Shown: positions 53,201-60,783 of the stretch, in pieces
Numbering within the stretch: position 1 is the stretch's first letter
How the letters are laid out: every line of letters starts with the position of its first letter
DNA from: an uncultured bacterium
Lineage (GTDB): Bacteria; Bacillota; Clostridia; Lachnospirales; Lachnospiraceae
Assembly: GCA_947383005.1 (NCBI GenBank)
Contig: CANDBT010000008.1
Span: 1-64,000, forward strand
Length of the DNA: 64,000 nucleotides
Direction of reading: 5' to 3'
The notes under the pieces: model-generated
Database searches by the model: none
What the model saw: the letters and a program-made list of their open reading frames with translations, nothing else
What the model was told of the DNA's origin: nothing
Made by a program: the position numbers and the translations under genes

Positions 53201-53342
53201 ATGACGGGATATAAAAAGTTTTTGTTGATACAGCACCGTTTATATATTTTTTGAAAGGAATGACAATAATCTACAATACTATGAAAAGGTAAAGACCTTT
53301 TTTAAAGACGGATATAATAATGGCAAAATATATAAAATTTAA
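53201..53342 (+). pseudogene. Frameshifted PIN-domain toxin fragment
   Basis: Three frames joined by two single-base shifts give KKFL, then VDTAPFIYFLKG, then NDNNLQYYEKVKTFFKDGY. The LxDTAPFIYFL pattern is the first strand and acidic site of VapC-like PIN ribonucleases. The sequence then ends at TAA (53340-53342), about 45 residues in instead of about 130. It is therefore a dead and truncated toxin gene, directly after the antitoxin remnant. Confidence 0.6.
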
Positions 53343-53525
53343 ATCGATGGATCCATTATAATTGGCGGTTGCATGTCTGGAAAAATGTGATTTTTTTTAA
53401 CAAATATAAAAACAAGAAAACAGTGGTAAATTTTCTGATAATCTGGTATAGTTAAAACATCAAAGATAACGGATAATTTCACAGCCGTTTCGGCATGGAA
53501 TTATTGCAGGAGAGGGGGACTGACT

Positions 53526-54164
53526 TTGGAGACAAGGTATACGAAAATTCACACAGCGGGGACTAATGCGGCATTGAAAATCACACCGGGGCATTTTGCG
53601 ACAAATCATTCTCATATCAATTATTATTTGGATATGACCACGCTGAAAACCAGAGCCAGTGAAGCTCAGGATGTGGCCAAAGGCATGGTTGGCTCATATC
53701 TGTATGGAATGGTGGTGGATACGATTGTCTGTATGGAGGGGACGGAGGTGATCGGCGCTTTCTTATCGGAAGAGCTGACAAGAAGCGGTGTCCTTTCCAA
53801 GAACATGCACAAAACTATTTATATCGTTCGTCCGGAATTCAACAATAACAGCCAGATTATTTTCCGGGACAATACCATTCCCATGATTAAAAATAAGCAT
53901 GTGATAATTCTTGTAGCTATGGTGACAACGGGATTTTCTGCTATTAAGGCGATTGAGAGTGTGCAGTATTATGGCGGGAAGATGCAGGGAGTGTCGGCGG
54001 TATTCAGCGCCGTAGATCAGGTTGGTGGAGTGCCGGTACATGCAGTGTTTGGCAAGAAAGACGTACCAGGGTATGTGAATTATGATTACCGGGAATGCCC
54101 GATGTGCAGGCAGGGACAGAAATTGGATGCGCTAGTGAATGCCTTTGGTTATTCTAAGATGTAG
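53526..54164 (+). CDS. Phosphoribosyltransferase-like protein
   Basis: 212 residues with the type I phosphoribosyltransferase fold, related to orotate phosphoribosyltransferases (TNHSHINYYLDMTTLKTRASEAQ at the N-terminus; DTIVCMEGTEVIGAFLSEEL). The PRPP-binding loop reads VIILVAMVTTGFSAIKA: the TTGxS part is kept but the usual acidic pair before it is replaced by Val-Ala, so activity or ligand may differ. The C-terminus has YRECPMCRQGQKLDAL with a CxxC pair, possibly a metal site. Start is a TTG at 53526 with GAGGGGGACTGA upstream. An extended -10 (TGGTATAGT, 53444-53452) may drive it. It is followed by a 15-bp inverted repeat and the STM4015 operon. Confidence 0.7.
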   Translation: METRYTKIHTAGTNAALKITPGHFATNHSHINYYLDMTTLKTRASEAQDVAKGMVGSYLYGMVVDTIVCMEGTEVIGAFLSEELTRSGVLSKNMHKTIYIVRPEFNNNSQIIFRDNTIPMIKNKHVIILVAMVTTGFSAIKAIESVQYYGGKMQGVSAVFSAVDQVGGVPVHAVFGKKDVPGYVNYDYRECPMCRQGQKLDALVNAFGYSKM

Positions 54165-54174
54165 CAATATAGGG

Positions 54175-54218
54175 GTAACAGTTCAGACGGGCAAGAAGAT
54201 ACTCGTCTGAACTGTTAC
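54175..54218. terminator. Perfect 15-bp inverted repeat between PRTase gene and STM4015 operon
   Basis: GTAACAGTTCAGACG (54175-54189) and CGTCTGAACTGTTAC (54204-54218) are perfectly complementary across a 14-base loop. It starts 11 bases after the stop codon. ATATAGG follows instead of a T-run. It could be a weak terminator or a processing hairpin separating the two units. Confidence 0.55.
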
Positions 54219-54254
54219 ATATAGGGGAAAATGTACCAGATATAGTGGAGGTTT

Positions 54255-55118
54255 ATGATGGTGGGAAGAAAAATCTATGTCTATGATTATGAGCAGTATG
54301 AGGAAGAGGGAAAAGGGGCGAAGACCCTGGTAGGGGATATTTTGGCGGATCCGGAATTTCCGGATATTACCGAATTGGTGATCGGGAGCTGGGGAAGCGC
54401 TTGTGAGGAAAGCTGCCAGGAGATCATTGACGGGATTATTCGGCAGGCGGAGCAATTTTCCCATGTTGAAAAGCTTTTTGTGGGCGATATGGATTATGAG
54501 GAGTGTGAAGTTTCCTGGATTTTGCAGGGAAATTATAGCGGTCTGTGGGCGGCAATGCCGCAGCTTAAGGAGCTGACAATCAAAGGGAGTACGGATTTGG
54601 AACTGGGGCAGATTTGCCATGAGAATCTGGAAGCTTTGACGATTATCTGCGGCGGCCTTGATTCTTCGGTCATGAAATCCATTCAGGAGGCAAAGCTTCC
54701 TAAGCTGAAAAAGCTTCTTCTTTACATTGGTAGCGATTATTATGGATTTGACGGAGGGCCGGAGAGCGTCAGAGAGCTTCTCGAGAAAAGTCAGTTTCCT
54801 GAATTGAAATATTTAGGGATTGTTGACAGTGAGATACAAGATGACTTGACTAAGCTGGTTTTGGATAGCAAGTGGATGAAGCAGATTCATACATTGGATT
54901 TATCTTGCGGGACGTTATCGGATGTGGGCGGTCAGATGCTTTTGGAAGTTATTCCCCGTTTTCCGAATATTAAAAAGCTGGATCTTCATCATCATTATTT
55001 ATCAACAGAGATGATGGAAAAATTGGGAAAGCTTTCCGTTGAGTTGGATGTTTCTGACCAAAATACGGAGGATGTTTACGATGGCGAAGTATATCGGTAT
55101 GCCATGTTGACCGAATGA
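54255..55118 (+). CDS. STM4015 family leucine-rich protein
   Basis: 287-residue cytoplasmic protein with leucine-rich-repeat-like units: FPDITELVIGSWG, MPQLKELTIKGST, LPKLKKLLLYIGSD, FPELKYLGIVDSE, IHTLDLSCGTLSDVGGQML and FPNIKKLDLHH. This layout, together with the four following genes, identifies the STM4015 family named after Salmonella. The N-terminus KIYVYDYEQYEEEGKGAKTLV is not a repeat. LRR proteins usually bind protein or peptide, so it may present a substrate to the enzymes encoded next. GTGGAGG precedes the ATG; the first two codons are both ATG. It overlaps the next gene by 4 bases (ATGA). Confidence 0.82.
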   Translation: MMVGRKIYVYDYEQYEEEGKGAKTLVGDILADPEFPDITELVIGSWGSACEESCQEIIDGIIRQAEQFSHVEKLFVGDMDYEECEVSWILQGNYSGLWAAMPQLKELTIKGSTDLELGQICHENLEALTIICGGLDSSVMKSIQEAKLPKLKKLLLYIGSDYYGFDGGPESVRELLEKSQFPELKYLGIVDSEIQDDLTKLVLDSKWMKQIHTLDLSCGTLSDVGGQMLLEVIPRFPNIKKLDLHHHYLSTEMMEKLGKLSVELDVSDQNTEDVYDGEVYRYAMLTE

Positions 55119-56428
55119 GGCAGGTATTTCTTCTGGGGAATCCAGGTACAAAAAGGACTTTGTATTTTGGACGGGCAGCGCGGCATATCGGGTTGCCCGT
55201 TTCTTTTCTTGATTGGCAAAAATGGCCGGATGTATTTGCGGAAACAAAAGCAAAGAGTGGTCAGGTGTTTTTAAAAATCGATCCGCCATTGTGGGACAAT
55301 TGTCAGTTGGACGATTTGCCGGGATTGGCGGCAGGATATGAATTGCAGTTGAAAAGCCTGGCGAATATTGCGGAAAAAGGGAGATGCGAGTTTCTGAACC
55401 ATCCGGAAAGTATTCGGATGCTGCTGGACAAACGAGAATGTAAGAGAGTTCTTTGGGGACACGGACTGCCGGTGACAGAAGGCTTGGGAGATTTTGGGCG
55501 GGGAGAGTCCCGTTATATAGGAAAAACCGAGTCGGCGGGTGAAGATGGGCGGAGCGGAGAGAGAGACAAAACTGAAGAGTCGGCGGGCAGAGATGTCCGG
55601 AGTGGAGAGAGCGGAAAAACCGAGTCGGCCGGCAAAAATGATCGGAGCAAAGAGAGAGGCAAAAGCGAAGAGAGGACTAGTGGAGAGGGCCGAAGCGGTG
55701 AGAAGGGAGAAGCTGACGGAAATGACAGGTGCGGCAGGATAAGCGAGGGCGGCAAAAAACCAGGGCGCGCGAAGTTTGCAGAAGCGGAGGAACTTTTGGC
55801 AGCCATGGAGGAGAGCCGGACTTATCAGGTATTTATCAAGCCGGCCGAGGGTTCGGGCGCTGCCGGCGTGGCGGCGTTCCGATGGCAGCCGCGGACGGGC
55901 AGGATGGCGCTTTATACTTGTGCATTGCTGTGTGAAGGGGATAAGCTTATCAATACCAAGCGTCTCAGATGTTTTAGAGAAAAGGCGCAGGTGTTTTCTT
56001 TGTTGAGTCGCCTTTTGCGGCTGGACTGTATTGTGGAGCGTTGGTACCCTAAGGCAGAGTATCAGGGATGTCCTTACGATTTGCGGGTTGTTGTCCAGGA
56101 TGGGCGACGGGATTTCTGGTTGGCGCGTTTATCCCACGGCCCGATTACCAATCTTCATTTGAATAATCATCCGCTTCCAGCCTCTCTTTTGGGTTTGCCC
56201 ATGGCGGTCGAAGAGGAGGTAGAGCGTTTATGCCTGCAAACGTTGGCATGTTTTCCCGGTCTGAGGAGTGCGGGAGTGGATGTTCTGCTGGAAAAAGGAA
56301 GTCTCAAACCGCGAATTATCGAAATGAATGGGCAAGGAGATTTGATTTATCAGGATATATACCAGGATAATGGTATTTATGGCCATCAGGCAGAGATGAT
56401 GATGGATTGGTTGAAGAGGGAAAGGTGA
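55115..56428 (+). CDS. STM4014 family ATP-grasp-like protein
   Basis: 437 residues. The N-terminal 125 residues (VFLLGNPGTKRTLYFGRAAR, then LKIDPPLWDNC) match the STM4014 pre-ATP-grasp region. Residues about 219-437 resemble an ATP-grasp domain: QVFIKPAEGSGAAGVAAFRW (glycine-rich loop), YDLRVVVQDGRRDFWLARLS and IIEMNGQGDLIYQDIY (metal-binding Glu/Asn). ATP-grasp enzymes ligate a carboxylate to an amine or thiol. Residues about 129-219 are an unusual insertion of Glu/Ser/Gly/Lys/Arg repeats. Coupled to the preceding gene (ATGA) and one base from the next. Substrate unknown. Confidence 0.78.
   Translation: MRQVFLLGNPGTKRTLYFGRAARHIGLPVSFLDWQKWPDVFAETKAKSGQVFLKIDPPLWDNCQLDDLPGLAAGYELQLKSLANIAEKGRCEFLNHPESIRMLLDKRECKRVLWGHGLPVTEGLGDFGRGESRYIGKTESAGEDGRSGERDKTEESAGRDVRSGESGKTESAGKNDRSKERGKSEERTSGEGRSGEKGEADGNDRCGRISEGGKKPGRAKFAEAEELLAAMEESRTYQVFIKPAEGSGAAGVAAFRWQPRTGRMALYTCALLCEGDKLINTKRLRCFREKAQVFSLLSRLLRLDCIVERWYPKAEYQGCPYDLRVVVQDGRRDFWLARLSHGPITNLHLNNHPLPASLLGLPMAVEEEVERLCLQTLACFPGLRSAGVDVLLEKGSLKPRIIEMNGQGDLIYQDIYQDNGIYGHQAEMMMDWLKRER
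55513..55740 (+). repeat. Degenerate tandem repeats inside the STM4014 gene
   Basis: About four copies of a unit of roughly 50-60 bases, each with ACCGAGTCGG or GAAGAGTCGG followed by CGGAG(C/T)GGAGAGAG. They encode a charged, disordered linker (KTESAGEDGRSGERDKTEES and variants). The unit is imperfect and the frame is kept. Confidence 0.6.
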
Positions 56429-56429
56429 T

Positions 56430-57494
56430 ATGGGGATGCAGGAGGAAGCGGATAAAGCCCGGCGGAACAGGTTGGATATAAGCGGATGGGAAAAACCGGA
56501 GATGAACGAGATAAAAAAGCCGGATATACGCGGGCGGGAAAGAACGGATATGGACAGACGAAAAAAGACGGACGAGAGGATGGGGACGACGAAAGAACAA
56601 AATGTGACTGGAAAACGGAAAAGTGAGAATGTCGGGGAAGTTCCCGTTCGTCTGTTTGTTTCTTCGCATAAAAACCAGGTTCCATCTATAGATATGGGGC
56701 GGATAGTCGGTGTTGACGATATTTTGTTTATTTGTCTTGATACATTGCGGTATGACGTTGCTGTGCGAGAGCAGGAAGCGGGAGCGACGCCTGTGCTTAA
56801 CCGATATGGCCCATGGGAGAAACGTCAGGCGCCTGGGAATTTTACCTATCCTTCTCATCATGCCATGTTCGCAGGTTTTTTTCCCTGCCGTTTTGACGCC
56901 AGGAGCCTGGCAGATCGGGAGATGCTGTTTTTCCCGCGTCAGATCGGTATGGGAAATAAAGCACCCAAAGGAGCGTTTGCATTTTCCGGCAGTACTATAA
57001 TGGAAGGTTTGGAAAAAGAAGGGTATGATACCTGGTGTGTGGGCGGAGTGTCTTTTTTTGACAAACGTTCGGATTTGGGGAAAGTATTTCCGGGATATTT
57101 CCAAAAAAGTTATTGGAACCCTTCTTTTTCCTGTCCGGTGAGGGAAAGCACCAAAAATCAGGTGGATTTTATTTTGAAGAAGCTTTCCTCAGCGAGCGAT
57201 AATCAAAGAATTTTTCTTTATTTAAATGTAGATGCCATTCATTATCCCAATTATTTTTATCTGGAAGGAGCCGTGCAGGATAGCATAGCCAGCCATGGAG
57301 CTGCTTTACGGTATGTGGACGGTCAGATAGGCCGTTTGCTGGATGGCTGGAAGGCAAGGAGAGGAAACGGGTTTGTCATTTGCTGCTCGGACCATGGAAC
57401 TTGTTATGGCGAGGATGGGTGCCAGTTTCATGGGATTGACCACCCGGCAGTAAATACCATTCCTTACAAACATTTTATGCTTACTGATGCTTGA
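56430..57494 (+). CDS. STM4013 family alkaline-phosphatase/sulfatase-fold hydrolase
   Basis: 354 residues. From about residue 89 it follows the STM4013/SEN3800 family: GVDDILFICLDTLRYDVAV (first metal Asp), NFTYPSHHAMFAGFFPCRFD (probable Thr/Ser nucleophile with PSHHAM), FLYLNVDAIHYPNYFYLEGA, CCSDHGTCYGEDGCQFHGIDHP (metal Asp-His pairs) near the end. Such proteins hydrolyse or transfer phosphate or sulfate esters. The first 88 residues are an added charged region (ADKARRNRLDISGWEKPE, DIRGRERTDMDRRKKTDER) absent from the family start, comparable to the insertion in the preceding gene; a later start around 56694 would remove it. It begins one base after the STM4014 stop. Confidence 0.8.
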   Translation: MGMQEEADKARRNRLDISGWEKPEMNEIKKPDIRGRERTDMDRRKKTDERMGTTKEQNVTGKRKSENVGEVPVRLFVSSHKNQVPSIDMGRIVGVDDILFICLDTLRYDVAVREQEAGATPVLNRYGPWEKRQAPGNFTYPSHHAMFAGFFPCRFDARSLADREMLFFPRQIGMGNKAPKGAFAFSGSTIMEGLEKEGYDTWCVGGVSFFDKRSDLGKVFPGYFQKSYWNPSFSCPVRESTKNQVDFILKKLSSASDNQRIFLYLNVDAIHYPNYFYLEGAVQDSIASHGAALRYVDGQIGRLLDGWKARRGNGFVICCSDHGTCYGEDGCQFHGIDHPAVNTIPYKHFMLTDA

Positions 57495-57542
57495 GGTAAT
57501 TGTTTAGATTGGTCTGCACATTTTTCACAGAAAAATAAGCGG

Positions 57543-58931
57543 ATGAGTATAGTGCAGAACCAGGTGTGCGATATGATGGAAAAAATTCAGAATCCTTATA
57601 TTCAATATATGTATAGTTATCCCCACAAAACGGCATACCGTCCGCTGCAGGGAATTTTTTTGGAAGACTACGCCCATCTGCTGGCTGGAAAAAGCCATGG
57701 TCTTTATCTTCATATTCCTTTTTGTCAGGCTAAATGCGGGTATTGCAATCTTTTTTCCGTTACCGGACAAAACGAACAGCAGATTGATCGGTATCTGGTT
57801 GCTGTGGGGCGGCAAATTGATCAATACCAAGAGATTCTCAAGCCTTATCATACGGAATTTTCGGAAATTACGATTGGCGGGGGGACTCCTCTTTTGCTGT
57901 CAGAGCGGCAGTTGGAGCAAATTTTTGACAAGATGGAGACGGGATTTGCTTTCAGCGGGAGAAGAGGGCTGGTGGTGGAAACAGCGCCGAACCAGACTTG
58001 CAGGGAGAAACTGGCTGTTTTAAAACGTGCGAAAACCAGCAGGGTCAGTATGGGAATACAAAGTTTTTCCGACGAAGAGCTTAAAGTCCTTGGACGGAAT
58101 CATCCGGCTGCGACGGCCAGGGAGGCGATGGATCTTTTAAAAGAGGCAGAATTTTCTTGTGTAAATGTGGATTTTATTTATGGGATTCCCGGGCAGACGA
58201 TAAGTTCTTTGCTGGCATCTCTAAAGGAGGCCCTTCGGTATGAGCCAGATGAGATTTTTTTGTATCCTTTATATGTTAAGCATGGGACCGGGCTGGCAAG
58301 CGTGGTGGATACGGGGTTGGTGCTCAATCCCGGGCTGGCTTTTCGGCAATATCAGGAAGCAGCCGCTTTTCTCTGTTCGGAGGGGTTCCGCCAGGATTCC
58401 ATGAGGCGGTTTGTCCGGGAAAAAGGGAAAAAGGCCGCCCGAGGATTTTCAGAGTGTGGTTTTGGTACTTCGCTGGCTCTTGGCTGCGGAGGCAGAAGTT
58501 ATATAGGGAGCCTGCATTTTTGCACGCCTTATGCGGCCACCCAACAGGGGTGTTGGGAACAACTGGAAAAGTTTGAAAATACTACGGATTTCTCAGCCGT
58601 TACGCATGGTTTTTTGCTTTCGGATGATGAAATGCGAAGGAGGTATGCGATCCGGCATCTGTTGATTCGTCCGGGAATGGATATGTCTGCATATGAAAAG
58701 CATTTTGGCACTTGCGTGATGGATGATTTCCCGGTGTTGGGAGAGTGGCGTCAACAAGGATTTTTGAAAGCAGAGGATATATTTTTAGTTTTGACGCAGG
58801 TGGGGCTTGGGCTTTCGGATTATTTAGGCCCCCAGTTAATTTCCCGGCAGGTGTGGGAGCGGATGAGAGAATGGGATGCGGCATGGGAAAACAGAAGACA
58901 GATAAGGGAAACAGCCAGACAAGGGGAATAA
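57543..58931 (+). CDS. STM4012 family radical SAM protein
   Basis: 462-residue radical S-adenosylmethionine enzyme with HemN-like architecture. The [4Fe-4S] motif is HIPFCQAKCGYCNLF (Cys61, Cys65, Cys68, CxxxCxxC), followed by EITIGGGTPLLLSERQL, a SAM-binding stretch, SRVSMGIQSFSDEELKVLGR and VNVDFIYGIPGQT. These are also seen in oxygen-independent coproporphyrinogen oxidase, but the opening PYIQYMYSYPHKTAYRPL and the position beside STM4013 and STM4011 identify STM4012. The start may be one of the ATGs at 57573 or 57576; none has a good ribosome site. Not part of heme synthesis by context. Reaction unknown. Confidence 0.85.
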   Translation: MSIVQNQVCDMMEKIQNPYIQYMYSYPHKTAYRPLQGIFLEDYAHLLAGKSHGLYLHIPFCQAKCGYCNLFSVTGQNEQQIDRYLVAVGRQIDQYQEILKPYHTEFSEITIGGGTPLLLSERQLEQIFDKMETGFAFSGRRGLVVETAPNQTCREKLAVLKRAKTSRVSMGIQSFSDEELKVLGRNHPAATAREAMDLLKEAEFSCVNVDFIYGIPGQTISSLLASLKEALRYEPDEIFLYPLYVKHGTGLASVVDTGLVLNPGLAFRQYQEAAAFLCSEGFRQDSMRRFVREKGKKAARGFSECGFGTSLALGCGGRSYIGSLHFCTPYAATQQGCWEQLEKFENTTDFSAVTHGFLLSDDEMRRRYAIRHLLIRPGMDMSAYEKHFGTCVMDDFPVLGEWRQQGFLKAEDIFLVLTQVGLGLSDYLGPQLISRQVWERMREWDAAWENRRQIRETARQGE

Positions 58932-59785
58932 TTCAATATCGTGGAAGTTTGAAGAGCTGCAATTATTCTTGCTCTTATTGCCCGTTTTCTAAACATCCGA
59001 TGTCTGACAAAGAGCTGGGGAAAGATAAAACTCAGTGGTTTGCTTTTGTCAGCAGTTTGCATGAAATAGCGGCCCGGTTCCATATATGTGCGCTGCAGGT
59101 GGTTCCTTATGGAGAAGCGTTGATTCATCCCTGGTATTGGGAAGGATTAGGCGATCTTTGCGGGATATCGGAGATAGAAGCGGTGGGGGCCCAGACAAAT
59201 TTTAGTTTTTCCCTTCCGGAAGCGTTGAAACATTTTGAACATACGGGAGGAAAGAGGGAAAAGCTGCGTCTGTGGGCGACGTTCCATCCGGAGATGGTTT
59301 CTGTCGCCGATTTTGTCGGCAAATGCCAAAAGGTTTTGGACGAGGGGATTATATTTTGCGTGGGGGCGGTTGGAGTCCCGGAAAACTTAACTCTGCTGCA
59401 AAATCTGCGGGAGGAACTGCCGCGGGAAATTTATCTATGGATTAATAAAATGGATGGCTTGAATCGGCCTTACAGCAAAAAAGAAAAGGAAGGATTTACG
59501 GTAATCGATCCCTATTTTGCCTATCAGCTAAATCCGGTATTGTCAGATGTCAGCCAATGCAGAGGGCGGTTGTTTGTGGAGGGAGACGGAAAACTTCGCA
59601 CCTGCAATATCAGCCGGAATTGGCAGATGGCATGGGAGGAATTATGCCAAGCAGCTTCTTTTCCTGAGCCGGAATGCGGCCGCAGAGTTTGTTCCTGCTA
59701 TCTGGCTTATGGAGGAAGAGCCGATTTTGCGTACAGAGATGTGTTTGGAGATTACTCTGTATTTCGGGTTCCTGTGGAAAAATGA
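58883..59785 (+). CDS. STM4011 family radical SAM protein
   Basis: 300-residue radical SAM enzyme. Its cluster motif is SLKSCNYSCSYCPFSKH (Cys26, Cys30, Cys33), followed by LQVVPYGEALIHPWYWEGL and ATFHPEMVSVADFVGKC. Cysteines near the C-terminus (QCRGRLF, RTCNISR, PECGRRVCSCYLAYGG) may hold a second iron-sulfur cluster. The family usually starts a few residues before IIQYRGSLKS. The only ATG in place is at 58883 (within the 3' end of STM4012, 49-base overlap), while a non-standard ATT at 58931 after AAGGGGAAT is the alternative, so the start is uncertain. Last gene of the operon; its 3' end overlaps the convergent WYL gene by 34 bases. Confidence 0.8.
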   Translation: MGKQKTDKGNSQTRGIIQYRGSLKSCNYSCSYCPFSKHPMSDKELGKDKTQWFAFVSSLHEIAARFHICALQVVPYGEALIHPWYWEGLGDLCGISEIEAVGAQTNFSFSLPEALKHFEHTGGKREKLRLWATFHPEMVSVADFVGKCQKVLDEGIIFCVGAVGVPENLTLLQNLREELPREIYLWINKMDGLNRPYSKKEKEGFTVIDPYFAYQLNPVLSDVSQCRGRLFVEGDGKLRTCNISRNWQMAWEELCQAASFPEPECGRRVCSCYLAYGGRADFAYRDVFGDYSVFRVPVEK

Positions 59786-60783
59786 GATTTTTCGTTATCG
59801 CAGCGTTTTTCCGGCTGCCGCGCGACGCGTTCTTTTATTTGCCGAAGAAAATTTTCCGGCCCTAATACTTTGATTACCGGCCCAAACGAAAGGATTTGTA
59901 TTACCAGTTCTGTCTCCCAATGTGGGTCATAGTAAATCGAGCAGCGATAAGTTTCGTTTTCTTCCTGTTTTTCCACAATTTTTTGATAGGAAGCGAAATG
60001 CAGCATTGTGCGTTCCAAAGCGTTCCGCTGGTTGGTTATTTCCAACACCACAGGTTCTTTGCACAAAGCATTTTTCAGATATGGGTTGATATCCACGGGT
60101 TCTGTCAAGGGTTGGCTAGATTTGGCAAGGCAAAGGATCCGGCCAATGTTGAGGACATCCAAGCGGCAGATTTTATTTTTTCGCATTAAAAGGGCACAGA
60201 GCCGGAATTTTCCGTCTTTGAGAGAATATTCCAGATGGCTGGGCAGATAGGTTTGCTGAATCAGCCGGTTTTTAACGGAAAGATAACGGATTTTTAATGG
60301 CTGCCGATGGTGGATGGCTTGTAAAAGTTTCTGAAAATGCTCCTGATACATGACGGAGTGAACCGGGTCACGATCATGGTAGCAGTCAAAATAACAGAAA
60401 TCCTCAGGATTATATAAAGGTTCTGTGTCATGCAGGGCCTTTTTTAATTGTATAAGCTGCCTGTCCGTAAAGAAGAGGGAAATCCGCTTATCGTACAACA
60501 AAGCTTTCAGCCAGGATTTTTGAAGACCGGTCAGGGGAAAGTATGGCAGATGCTTAAGCCGGGAACGGTAGCTGGTTCCCGGGGGGATATCGGAATACAA
60601 CAAATGCCAATCACCCTCGATAAGATGGGGAAGGATGGAAAACATACTTTCCCTATAGCCATAGGCTTTGGTAAGTTTTGTGATTTGCTGCCGGTTAATC
60701 GGTTTGTCAGAGGCTTCCTCCAAAATCCGGGCAACTGCCTGATAGTAGCAATTATATAATTCAGAAAACAAATTCATGGTCAA
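59752..60783 (-). CDS. WYL-domain transcriptional regulator (second of pair)
   Basis: 343-residue protein. A central WYL-like domain (about residues 135-215) is seen in HHRQPLKIRYLSVKNRLIQQTYLPSHLEYS followed by KDGKFRLCALL; the C-terminal part (VVLEITNQRNALERTMLHFA, ETELVIQILSFGPVIKVLGP) is the WCX-type module of these regulators. The N-terminus has a plausible but weak helix-turn-helix. WYL domains bind nucleic acid or small ligands in response to stress. It overlaps the upstream WYL gene by 4 bases, so the two are made together and may form a heteromer. Its 3' end runs 34 bases into the convergent STM4011 gene. Confidence 0.75.
   Translation of the reverse strand: MTMNLFSELYNCYYQAVARILEEASDKPINRQQITKLTKAYGYRESMFSILPHLIEGDWHLLYSDIPPGTSYRSRLKHLPYFPLTGLQKSWLKALLYDKRISLFFTDRQLIQLKKALHDTEPLYNPEDFCYFDCYHDRDPVHSVMYQEHFQKLLQAIHHRQPLKIRYLSVKNRLIQQTYLPSHLEYSLKDGKFRLCALLMRKNKICRLDVLNIGRILCLAKSSQPLTEPVDINPYLKNALCKEPVVLEITNQRNALERTMLHFASYQKIVEKQEENETYRCSIYYDPHWETELVIQILSFGPVIKVLGPENFLRQIKERVARQPEKRCDNEKSHFSTGTRNTE

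Noticed and set aside
57543-58931. HemN coproporphyrinogen oxidase
   Set aside because: The radical SAM core is shared, but the N-terminus and neighbours fit the STM4012 family and no heme genes are near.
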